Shown: piece by piece, positions 42,890-50,486 of the stretch
Numbering within the stretch: the stretch's first letter is position 1
Layout of the letters: the number at the start of each line of letters is the position of its first letter
NCBI GenBank assembly: GCA_028693165.1
Contig: JAQUVX010000009.1
Span: 78,682 to 142,681, forward strand
Origin: Lachnospiraceae bacterium
GTDB lineage: Bacteria; Bacillota; Clostridia; Lachnospirales; Lachnospiraceae
Direction of reading: 5' to 3'
Length of the DNA stretch: 64,000 nucleotides
Position numbers and translations under genes: made by a program
The notes under the pieces: generated by a model
The model's input: the letters and a program-made list of their open reading frames with translations, nothing else
Told to the model about the DNA's origin: nothing
Databases searched by the model: none

Positions 42890-43684
42890 ATGATACGGAA
42901 TATTTTTCTGGATTTGGATGACACCATTTTGGATTTTCATAAGGCAGAGCACATTGCGGTGCAGCGGGCTTTGCGGGAACTTGACATCGAGGCCACGCCG
43001 GAGCTTTTGAGCCGCTACAGCCAGCTGAATGATCAGCAGTGGAAGCTTTTGGAGCTGGGGAAGCTGACCAGGGAGGAAGTGAAGGTAAGGCGTTACCGGC
43101 TGCTGTTTCAGGAGCTTGGTCTTGATGCGTCCTGGGAGATGGCGGCGCGGCTTTATGAGGGGTTTTTGTCACAGGGGCATTTCTTTTTGGACGGGGCGGA
43201 GGAGCTGCTGCGGCAGTTGTTTCCATCGTATCGCCTGTACCTTGCGTCCAACGGCACCGCCAGCGTCCAGCGTGGGCGTCTGAAAAGTGCCAGGATTGGG
43301 AACTATTTTGATCAGATCTTCATATCGGAGGAGATCGGTTACCACAAGCCGAACCGGGATTTCTTTGAATACTGTTTTCAGCAGATTCCGGACTTTAAGA
43401 GTGAGGAGAGTCTGATCGTGGGTGACAGCCTGACGTCCGATATCAAAGGGGGCATCAATGCGGGGATCACGACGGTCTGGTTCTGCCGGGACGAGGAGCA
43501 GGCGCGAAGGAGTGCGGAAGCGTATCCACAAATCCGGCCGGACTATGTGGTTCATGAGCTGCGCGAGGTTTGCAGCCTGGTGCAGGCGCTCACAGATAGG
43601 AGCGCACCCCCTCGCACTGCTTCAGCTCCTCCGCAAGCAGCTGCGAAAACTGGTTGTACAATCCGCCAAAAAATAGTACAATGA
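42890..43684 (+). CDS. yjjG: YjjG-type HAD pyrimidine nucleotidase with extended C-terminus
   Basis: A 264-residue HAD-superfamily phosphatase of the YjjG/YfnB type, which clears non-canonical pyrimidine nucleotides. Motif I is FLDLDDTILDF, motif II LASNGTA, motif III Lys in GYHKPNRDFFEYC, motif IV IVGDSLTSDIKGGINAGI. The fold ends near residue 235 (RPDYVVHELREVCSLVQAL). The last 28 residues are Ala/Pro-rich and unrelated to the family, and this DNA also contains the bioY promoter. The tail may be read-out of regulatory DNA after loss of an earlier stop. Confidence 0.92.
   Translation: MIRNIFLDLDDTILDFHKAEHIAVQRALRELDIEATPELLSRYSQLNDQQWKLLELGKLTREEVKVRRYRLLFQELGLDASWEMAARLYEGFLSQGHFFLDGAEELLRQLFPSYRLYLASNGTASVQRGRLKSARIGNYFDQIFISEEIGYHKPNRDFFEYCFQQIPDFKSEESLIVGDSLTSDIKGGINAGITTVWFCRDEEQARRSAEAYPQIRPDYVVHELREVCSLVQALTDRSAPPRTASAPPQAAAKTGCTIRQKIVQ
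43654..43682 (+). promoter_or_regulatory. bioY promoter overlapped by biotin-box-like palindrome
   Basis: TTGTAC (43654-43659) and GTACAA (43676-43681) are an inverted repeat with a 16-nt spacer, the geometry of BirA operators. The same bases form a promoter: -35 TTGTAC, 17-nt spacer, -10 TACAAT (43677-43682). Binding would block RNA polymerase, matching biotin-dependent repression of bioY. Confidence 0.6.
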
Positions 43685-43725
43685 TTGTGGACAGAATTTT
43701 GGGAACTGCACAAGGAGGTATACGA

Positions 43726-44322
43726 ATGAGACAGGGAAACAGAGCAGTGCTGCAGCGGCGCAGTATGACAAAGGATATGGCTGTGTGCGGATTATTTGCG
43801 GCACTGACAGCGGTCGGAGCGTTCATGAAGATCGTGATTCCGGCAGGCGCAGACACAATGAATTTTACCTTACAGTGGTTCTTTGTACTGCTTGCGGGAC
43901 TTTTGCTGGGATCAAAGCGGGCGTTTATGAGCGTCGCGACATATTTGATTATCGGCCTGATCGGGATTCCGGTATTTGCCAGAGGCGGCGGGCCGGCTTA
44001 TCTGCTTCGCCCGACCTTCGGCTTTTTGCTGGGATTTGCGCTGGCGGCCTACGCTATGGGAAAGGTCTGCGAGCTGATGCATTCTGCGAGGACAAAGACC
44101 TGGATTGCCGCGGCTGCGGTCGGATACGTGATTTATTATGGGATGGGGATGCTGTATTTTTATTTTATTTCCCATGTTGTGGTGCCGAAGCCGGTTGGCT
44201 GGGGCGCGATTTTTACCATTTACTGCCTGCCGACGATGATTCCGGACATCCTGCTGTGCGGGGTTGCCATCATGGTGGCGGCACGCCTGCGTCCGGTGGT
44301 GGTACATATGCTGGAATCATGA
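43726..44322 (+). CDS. bioY: Biotin ECF transporter S component BioY
   Basis: A 198-residue membrane protein with six hydrophobic segments, biotin-specific substrate-capture subunit. Family motifs are MAVCGLFAALTAVGAFMKIVIP, FTLQWFFVLLAGLLLGSKRAFMS, IGLIGIPVFARGGGPAYLLRPTFGFLLGF and the late YCLPTMIPDILLCGVA. AAGGAGG precedes ATG 43726 (frame open from 43654). No biotin synthesis genes are near, so the cell probably scavenges biotin. A biotin-box-like palindrome covers the promoter. Confidence 0.94.
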   Translation: MRQGNRAVLQRRSMTKDMAVCGLFAALTAVGAFMKIVIPAGADTMNFTLQWFFVLLAGLLLGSKRAFMSVATYLIIGLIGIPVFARGGGPAYLLRPTFGFLLGFALAAYAMGKVCELMHSARTKTWIAAAAVGYVIYYGMGMLYFYFISHVVVPKPVGWGAIFTIYCLPTMIPDILLCGVAIMVAARLRPVVVHMLES

Positions 44323-44335
44323 TGGAGGTTATAGG

Positions 44336-44860
44336 ATGGACTTATTAGAAATCATGCAGACGCGTCGCAGCGTCAGAAGCTATACGGGAGCACCGATCGC
44401 CGAGGAAGACCTGACGAAGATCCTGCAGGCAGGACTGCTGTCTGCATCCGGTCATGCGGCGCGTCCGTGGGAGCTGATTGTTGTGCGCGACAAGGCTGTG
44501 CTTGCGAAGATGGCGGAGTGCCGTGTCGGGGCCGCGAAGATGCTTGCGGGGGCAGATACCGCGATCGTGGTGGTTGCCGATGAGGAGCAGACCGATGTCT
44601 GGGTGGAGGACAGCTCCATCGTGATGGCCAACATGCATTTGATGGCGGACAGTCTGGGCGTCGGAAGCTGCTGGATACAGGGAAGACTTCGCAACGCGCC
44701 GGACGGGCGGACGACGGAGGAGTATCTGCGGGAGCTGTTAGCGTTTCCGGAACGGTATCGTCTGGAAGCAGTGCTGTCGCTTGGGATGCCGGAGCGGCAT
44801 CCGGCAAAGACAGAGCTTTCCGAGCTTCTCACCGCTAAGATCCACAGAGAAAAATTTTAA
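44336..44860 (+). CDS. Nitroreductase family protein
   Basis: A 174-residue FMN-dependent nitroreductase-like flavoprotein. The N-terminal MDLLEIMQTRRSVRSYTGAPI carries the Arg-Arg-Ser motif that contacts FMN phosphate, followed by GLLSASGHAARPWELIVVRD, GSCWIQGR and VLSLGMPERHP. It is a small single-domain form. GGAGG selects ATG 44336 although the frame extends into bioY (44264). Substrate cannot be predicted. A good terminator follows. Confidence 0.92.
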   Translation: MDLLEIMQTRRSVRSYTGAPIAEEDLTKILQAGLLSASGHAARPWELIVVRDKAVLAKMAECRVGAAKMLAGADTAIVVVADEEQTDVWVEDSSIVMANMHLMADSLGVGSCWIQGRLRNAPDGRTTEEYLRELLAFPERYRLEAVLSLGMPERHPAKTELSELLTAKIHREKF

Positions 44861-44872
44861 AAGGTTGAATAG

Positions 44873-44909
44873 AAATCGCTGCGGTCGTTTGAGACCTCAG
44901 CGATTTTTT
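44873..44909 (+). terminator. Intrinsic terminator after nitroreductase gene
   Basis: Stem 44873-44881 with 44898-44906 and inner GGTC/GACC pairing, then a run of T to 44909. Confidence 0.85.
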
Positions 44910-44925
44910 GTCGAGAAGAATCACG

Positions 44926-45170
44926 CATATGCACAAAAAGAATGATTTGTCAAGTACGAGTTATGATGTGCAAAACAGCATCTATCGTACTGGAAAAGAA
45001 TTAAAAAAGGAGTAAAATAGTATTGACAAATAGAAAAAGGCTGATCAGGAGGATTTGAGACGATGAATCAGAATTTGAAGCGACGATTACTGGCGGGAGT
45101 ATTATCGGCCTGCATGATATTCGAGACCGTCGGCATGGCACCGGTCTATGCTGCGGAAAATACGGCAGAC
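44926..45170 (+). repeat. Surface-protein promoter/signal-peptide cassette, copy A
   Basis: About 245 bp covering leader, AGGAGG and the first 36 codons of the 45-kb surface protein. Near-identical copies are at 49591-49862 (B) and 50095-50486 (C). A contains a segment after the signal peptide (about 45171-45257) that B and C both lack. C has an extra segment of about 115 bp in the leader (about 50202-50322). TAAAAT near 45014 is a candidate -10. Confidence 0.8.
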
Positions 45171-48100
45171 AGCGTATGCGAAAACCACAAGGAGCATGAT
45201 GAAGCATGTGGCTATGTGGAGGGCAAAAAGGGTACTCCTTGTACGCATGAGCATACGGAGGACTGTTACAAAGAAGTAGAACTATGTCTTCATGAGCATA
45301 CGGGGGAATGTTATGCGGATGCAGAGGACAGGGAAGCAACCGGAAGCAATGCGGAGGACGCAACCGAATGCGGGCACATCTGCGATTGGGAGAATGGCTG
45401 TATCACGAAACAACCGGACTGTCAGCATGAGCACGATGAAGCATGCGGTTATGCGGAGGCAGGGAAAGGAAGTCCCTGCACCCATACCTGTGAGCTATGT
45501 GCAAAGGACGGCGAGGAAGCTACCGAACCTGCCACAGACAGTGATGTACAAAAAGGGGAATGCCTTTGTGACCCGGTTATTTCAGGCGAAGGAGTGCATA
45601 CCAACGAAGAGTGTCCTTATTATGTGCGATCAGACATAGAGCAAACCTCAGTAGAGAAGCTGATCGCAATAATTGATGCTCTGCCTGATGCAGATGAAAT
45701 CACGGACGAAAACCGGGAAACTGCAAAAGCAGATCTTGAGGCAGTTTTTGCGGAATACGATAAACTGTTTGAGGACGAAACAATAACCGACCTTGACGGA
45801 CAGCTTGGGGCAGAGCGGATGGAAAAGCTGACTGCACTGCGTGAGGTGCTGCTGGATATGGTGAACCTTGTGGGCGAAGTCTACGGCTTACTGAAAGATG
45901 ACACAGGCACAGTCTACGCCACAAATTCCGACGGCACACAAACAGACGGCACTCCAATAGACAAAACCACAGTAACACATCTTTTTGTGGGTAGTGGTGT
46001 TACCGAAATTGATATTAACGCATTTATGGGCTGTACCAATTTAACGACTATAGATTTATCTAAGGCAACAGCACTCCAAAGAATTGGTTCCCAAGCATTT
46101 GCACAAACAGGCATAACATCCATTACGATTCCTGCAAGTGTTACCGAAATTAATGGATTTAAGGATTGTACCAGCTTAAGGACTGTGGATTTATCGGATG
46201 CAACAGCACTGACAACAATCGGCTCAGGTGCATTTTTACGCTGTACCAATTTAACGACTATAGATTTATCTAAGGCAACAGCACTCCAAGCAATTGCTGC
46301 CCAAGCATTTGCAGGAACAGGTATAACATCCATTATGATTCCTATAAGTGTTACCGGAATTAATGCTAGTGCATTTGATACATGTACCAGTTTAACGGAA
46401 GTGAATTTACCGAATGCAAAAAATCTGAGTATAATTGGCAATAAAGCATTTTTTGGCTGTACCAATTTAACGACTGTGGATTTATCAAGTGCAACAGCGC
46501 TCCAAATAATCGGTGATCAAGCATTTCAAGGCACAGGCATTACATCCATTACGATTCCTGAAAGTGTTACCAAAATCGGGGTGAATGCATTTAACGGAAC
46601 AGGTATAACATCCATTACGATTCCTGCAAGTGTTACCGACATTGGAGGGTGGACATTTGGTAATTGTACAAATTTAAACACCGTTACCTTTAAGGGCGCA
46701 ACTCCACCAACCACCATTGGGGCTACTATATTTGTTTATTGCGATGCACTTGAAAAAATCTATGTTCCAAATGGTTCAAAGAGTGATTATGCTAACGCTA
46801 CGAACTTAAAAGCGTATGCCGACATAATGGTTGGATATAAGCTTGAAACTGAATTTGCAGGTGGTGTAAAAACAGATAAAGCCGAATATACCTACGGCGA
46901 CACCATTACTGTAACCGTAACACCAACAGCAACAGATACTATCGTACCGCAGACGTTCGAGCTAACACCACCAAGTGCAGAGGAAATAGCACTGTTTGTT
47001 GGCGAAACACAAATTACAGAGCCAAAAGCTGCTCCCATTGATACAGAGCTTACCTTTACGGTTAATACAAAGGGCGCAGCACTAAAAAACGGCAAAAATA
47101 CGATTACTGCAAAGTATGTAGGCGGTGTAAACAGTATAGATTATGTCGGTACTGTAACAGTAACACTGAATGGAAAACCGATAGACTTTACCAGCGGCGA
47201 CCACAGCACCGCCACACTGGAAGACAACGGCTACACATGGACGGGCGATGCAGCAAATGGCTACACCCTCACCCTGGGAAATCTGACCCTCACCGCCAGC
47301 AACGAATCCGCCATCACCCTGCCGGATGCGGACGTGGAGATTGTGCTTGCGGGCAAGACAACCATAGGCGCAGATCTGGCAGGGATTTTCTGCGACGGAA
47401 CCGCAAGCACACACACCGTCACAATTTCCGGTGACGGCAGTCTCAGTGCAACCTCAGTAGATAATTTTGGTATCAGAGTCGTCCAGAATCTATCCATCAC
47501 CGGCGGCACATTGGACATGAAGGGCCGTATCGGCGGCATTTACTCTAATGGAGACATTGAAATCACCGGCGGCAGAATCACCGGTAACACGATTCAGTCA
47601 TACAATGGTGCACTAACGATTTCCGGCGGCACGGTGGACGTGAGCAGTACAGGGTTCGAGGGAATTACCGCCTACACCGGTATCGAGATTTCCGGCGGCA
47701 CGGTGAATGCCACTAGCACAGAAGAGGGCGGCATCTCATCAATGGGAGATGTGAAGATCTCCGGCGGCAGCATCACCGCCAAGGGCGGCAAAACTGCCAT
47801 TTGGGGCATGACCGATATCACCCTCTCCCCCGGTATGAGCATTACCAACCCCGCCGGTGCAACCGTTGGCTACTTCGAGGAGGGCAAAGCAATTCTGCTG
47901 GGTGGCAAAAGTGTGCTGGACGTGACCATCGGAAAAACCCCTGTCACCCCACCGAACAACGGCGGCTCCGGCGGCGGTGGAAGCAGCTCCGGAACTGGTT
48001 CAGCAGCAGAAACTAGCGGTACAGTAAGCACCGATGGAAAGAAGGGCCAGATCAATTCCATTACCGGCATCATCACCGGAGCCAACATTACCGCAGGAAC

Positions 48101-48482
48101 ACCCGGTGACGGCTACAGCCACTGGCAGCAGGAAGAAAAGGGCTGGAAGCTTCAATATGCGGACGGAACCATACTGGCAGGAACCGTGATTACCGGTGCC
48201 GATGGAACCGTGACAGAGCAGCCGGCCTGGGAGCTGATCAATGGAGCCTGGTATGCCTTTGGAGCAGATGGTTACGCAAAGAGCGGACTGGTCTTTGATC
48301 CGGTGTTAAACGGCTGGTTCTATATCGACATCAACAGCGGCATGAAGACCGGCTGGCAGTTCGTGGAAGGAAAATGGCGCTATTTCAATCCGCTTTCCGA
48401 TGGCACGAAAGGAAAGCTGGCGGTCAGCACAAAGACACCGGATGGCTACGATGTAGACCAGGATGGCGTTTGGAACGGCTAG
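45063..48482 (+). CDS. Secreted BspA-like leucine-rich repeat protein with wall-binding C-terminus
   Basis: A 1139-residue cell-surface protein. The signal peptide is residues 1-31 (ending PVYAA). Residues 40-170 are Cys/His-rich, with repeats of HEHTEDCY/HEHTGECY/CGYAEAGKGSPCTH form. A helical region follows to about 280. LRR_5/BspA-type repeats fill about 300-575 (repeated TTIDLSKATALQ, ITSITIPASVTEI). An Ig-like module spans about 600-705. A beta-helical, sugar-binding-like module (ISGGTVDVSS, LSITGGTLDMKGR) spans about 705-950. A Gly/Ser linker and aromatic wall-binding repeats (WELINGAWYAFGADGYAKSG) end it. No LPXTG motif. Likely adhesion or mucin/host contact. Confidence 0.9.
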   Translation: MNQNLKRRLLAGVLSACMIFETVGMAPVYAAENTADSVCENHKEHDEACGYVEGKKGTPCTHEHTEDCYKEVELCLHEHTGECYADAEDREATGSNAEDATECGHICDWENGCITKQPDCQHEHDEACGYAEAGKGSPCTHTCELCAKDGEEATEPATDSDVQKGECLCDPVISGEGVHTNEECPYYVRSDIEQTSVEKLIAIIDALPDADEITDENRETAKADLEAVFAEYDKLFEDETITDLDGQLGAERMEKLTALREVLLDMVNLVGEVYGLLKDDTGTVYATNSDGTQTDGTPIDKTTVTHLFVGSGVTEIDINAFMGCTNLTTIDLSKATALQRIGSQAFAQTGITSITIPASVTEINGFKDCTSLRTVDLSDATALTTIGSGAFLRCTNLTTIDLSKATALQAIAAQAFAGTGITSIMIPISVTGINASAFDTCTSLTEVNLPNAKNLSIIGNKAFFGCTNLTTVDLSSATALQIIGDQAFQGTGITSITIPESVTKIGVNAFNGTGITSITIPASVTDIGGWTFGNCTNLNTVTFKGATPPTTIGATIFVYCDALEKIYVPNGSKSDYANATNLKAYADIMVGYKLETEFAGGVKTDKAEYTYGDTITVTVTPTATDTIVPQTFELTPPSAEEIALFVGETQITEPKAAPIDTELTFTVNTKGAALKNGKNTITAKYVGGVNSIDYVGTVTVTLNGKPIDFTSGDHSTATLEDNGYTWTGDAANGYTLTLGNLTLTASNESAITLPDADVEIVLAGKTTIGADLAGIFCDGTASTHTVTISGDGSLSATSVDNFGIRVVQNLSITGGTLDMKGRIGGIYSNGDIEITGGRITGNTIQSYNGALTISGGTVDVSSTGFEGITAYTGIEISGGTVNATSTEEGGISSMGDVKISGGSITAKGGKTAIWGMTDITLSPGMSITNPAGATVGYFEEGKAILLGGKSVLDVTIGKTPVTPPNNGGSGGGGSSSGTGSAAETSGTVSTDGKKGQINSITGIITGANITAGTPGDGYSHWQQEEKGWKLQYADGTILAGTVITGADGTVTEQPAWELINGAWYAFGADGYAKSGLVFDPVLNGWFYIDINSGMKTGWQFVEGKWRYFNPLSDGTKGKLAVSTKTPDGYDVDQDGVWNG

Positions 48483-48498
48483 GAAATCTTTAAAACGA

Positions 48499-48540
48499 AG
48501 AGAGAAGTTTGCGTTTATTTAAATGCAGACTTCTCTCTTT
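48499..48540 (+). terminator. Terminator of the first surface-protein gene
   Basis: 14-bp stem (48499-48512 with 48525-48538, one G-U pair) ending in T-rich sequence. Confidence 0.8.
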
Positions 48541-48619
48541 TCAGGCTCCTGGCCTTGAACAGTCTGGTCGAATGAGCGTTATCTATCTTGCAATTAATGT
48601 ATTCCACCTTTTTTGAATA

Positions 48620-48649
48620 CAAAAAAGACCAATCAAAAAAGATCGGTCT
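48620..48649 (-). terminator. Minus-strand terminator downstream of the DUF3800 gene
   Basis: On the minus strand a 9-bp stem (48641-48649 with 48626-48634, one G-U pair) is followed by six T. The 48650-48787 stretch between it and the stop holds nothing else recognisable. Confidence 0.65.
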
Positions 48650-48787
48650 GATTTTACATAGTTTCCAATCGCCTAATAGTGACGCCAATACATGACGCTT
48701 ACCTCGAAAATGGCACTGACATAGGACTTACTGTTGGTAACTATATAGTAGCATATGCGATTGACCTTGTCAATATTCCTGATAAAA

Positions 48788-49501
48788 TTACTTGGGGAAT
48801 TCGAAGGTAAATTTTAAAATACCAGAATCTTTTAGTTTCTGGAATTCCTCTTCATATCCACCTGTTTGTAAATGTGAGTAAAATAAATTGGCAAAAACAT
48901 CAGCAATTTGAACAAGATTGTTATTGGCAGAGTCAAAATATGACACATCAAATTTTCCAGTGGCGGTTCCGTTCATTGAAAGTTCAGTGTTTAAATAATT
49001 TTCCAAGAAAAATTTGGTTTCTGTTTTTTCGTTTCTTTCATCGAGTTGGAGCACACAGTCTTCATTTGGCAAATAACCTTTATTGATAAAATATTCCAGT
49101 GCAAGTTTCAACGTATAATTGAAAACACGAGCAGTGTTTTGGCAAAAATGATCAGTTAATTTGTTGTTTGAAATTTTTATGTAATAAATCTCAAAATTAG
49201 GTTTGCGAGAGAAGAACTCGACAAATTGCTTCTTCATTTCTTTGTCAAGCTGTGATCCCTTTAATTCCTGGAAGTTACCATTAAGAAACATTTTACCGCC
49301 TTCTTTAATAACTTTACCGGTTTTGGGATGAATTTTATCTTTGTCAAGCTCAATCAGGCGATTATAATTTGAAGAAACAAAGCGTTTGTATGCACGCTTA
49401 AGTCCATCCTTGTTTGTTACACGTATTAATGCAATTACGAAGAATGGATTATTGGGGATATGGTTATTGATTGAACCAGATTCGTCTATATAAATGTTCA
49501 T
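48788..49501 (-). CDS. DUF3800 domain-containing protein
   Basis: A 237-residue DUF3800 protein. It begins MNIYIDESGSINNHIPNNPFFVIALI, where DESG is the family's N-terminal acidic motif; later acidic clusters are LQLDERNEKTE and a C-terminal DSANNNLVQIADVFANLFYS. The fold is thought to be RNase H-like, and members occur in mobile and defence islands, but no activity is established. The frame runs on to 49801, but only ATG 49501, with AGGAGA 10 nt upstream, gives a normal N-terminus. It is AT-rich and has its own minus-strand promoter and terminator, like an inserted cargo gene between duplicated surface-protein cassettes. Confidence 0.85.
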   Translation of the reverse strand: MNIYIDESGSINNHIPNNPFFVIALIRVTNKDGLKRAYKRFVSSNYNRLIELDKDKIHPKTGKVIKEGGKMFLNGNFQELKGSQLDKEMKKQFVEFFSRKPNFEIYYIKISNNKLTDHFCQNTARVFNYTLKLALEYFINKGYLPNEDCVLQLDERNEKTETKFFLENYLNTELSMNGTATGKFDVSYFDSANNNLVQIADVFANLFYSHLQTGGYEEEFQKLKDSGILKFTFEFPK

Positions 49502-49543
49502 TAGTTGGCTGGTCTCCTTATGCCGAAGGTAAGTACAATCACT

Positions 49544-49572
49544 ATTATACACAATTATTATGGAAAGGACAA
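49544..49572 (-). promoter_or_regulatory. Minus-strand sigma-A promoter of the DUF3800 gene
   Basis: Reading the minus strand: TTGTCC (49572-49567), 17-nt spacer, TATAAT (49549-49544), about 43 nt before the start codon. Confidence 0.7.
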
Positions 49573-49590
49573 ATAGAATTATAGTCTTTT

Positions 49591-49862
49591 CATATGCACA
49601 AAAAGAATGATTTGTCAAGTACGAATTATGATGAGCAAAACAGCATCTATCGTACTGGAAAAGAATTGAAAAAGAAGTAAAATAGTATTGACAAATAGAA
49701 AAAGGCTGATCAGGAGGATTTGAGACGATGAAACAGAATTTAAAGCGACGATTACTGGCGGGAGTATTATCGGCCTGCATGGTATTCCAGACCGTCGGCA
49801 TGGCACCGGTCTATGCTGCGGGAAATACGGCAGACTGTTACAAAGAAGTAGAACGATGTCTT
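49591..49862 (+). repeat. Surface-protein promoter/signal-peptide cassette, copy B
   Basis: Second copy of the cassette at 44926-45170, nearly identical through the signal peptide. Beyond the signal peptide it matches copy C (50486 end point) and not copy A, sharing the same deletion. Sequence diverges abruptly after 49862. Confidence 0.8.
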
Positions 49863-49910
49863 TTCTCTTTTTTAGGGAGCGAATGCATAATTACCCTGGA
49901 TAACAGATAG
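49728..49910 (+). pseudogene. Truncated third copy of the surface-protein gene
   Basis: A 60-codon remnant. The signal peptide MKQNLKRRLLAGVLSACMVF...PVYAA and the next 14 residues (AGNTADCYKEVERCL) are almost identical to the protein starting at 50352. The frame then runs into unrelated FSFLGSECIITLDNR and stops. AGGAGG and leader are intact, so a short secreted peptide could still be made. Shortly after the stop, the words GCAAAGCGAAGAATCG and CAG also occur just after the second large gene (55345). This suggests that the middle of a full gene was deleted by recombination. Confidence 0.75.
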
Positions 49911-49920
49911 CAAAGCGAAG

Positions 49921-50014
49921 AATCGCCAGACTTGATAGGAGGCCTCCAAGTAACAGATTTTTATATTTAATCTGTCTGCTTGAGAGGTATCCTATCAGAC
50001 TTGAGCGATTTTTT
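49921..50014 (+). terminator. Long branched terminator after the truncated copy
   Basis: AATCGC (49921-49926) pairs with GCGATT (50004-50009) and TGATAGGA (49933-49940) with TCCTATCA (49990-49997), enclosing ACAGAT/ATCTGT. A run of T follows to 50014. Confidence 0.55.
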
Positions 50015-50094
50015 GTGCAATAAGTATTGCCACGCTTGCATCAGGAGCAGCGTCAATGCCAGGAAATGACCAGCTTTCGCCGAGAAGAATCACG

Positions 50095-50486
50095 TATATG
50101 CACAAAAAGACTGATTTGTCAAGTACGAGTTATGACGCGCAAAACGCCATCTTTGGTACTGGAAAAGAATTGAAAAAGAAGTAAAATAGTATTGACAAAT
50201 AAAAAAGTGCGGTTCCACTGCTGCAAAATAAATAAGGAGGTGTGTCTGGCTGAGGGCAAAGAATCGGTTGCCGTCTGTGAAAAAACGCGGTAATTTTACA
50301 TAGAGCATGAAAAAGGACATGAAAAAAGGCTGATCAGGAGGATTTGAGACGATGAAACAGAATTTAAAACGACGATTACTGGCGGGGGTATTATCGGCCT
50401 GCATGATATTCCAGACCGTCGGCATGGCACCGGTCTATGCTGCGGGAAATACGGCAGACTGTTACAAAGAAGTAGAACGATGTCTT
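50095..50486 (+). repeat. Surface-protein promoter/signal-peptide cassette, copy C
   Basis: Third cassette copy. It is interrupted in the leader by about 115 bp (around 50202-50322) absent from A and B. That insert carries its own AGGAGG-like site near 50236 but no credible open frame. Confidence 0.75.

Noticed and set aside
46010-46700. CRISPR-like spaced repeats
   Set aside because: The regular repeats encode in-frame leucine-rich BspA-type units, not identical short direct repeats with unique spacers.
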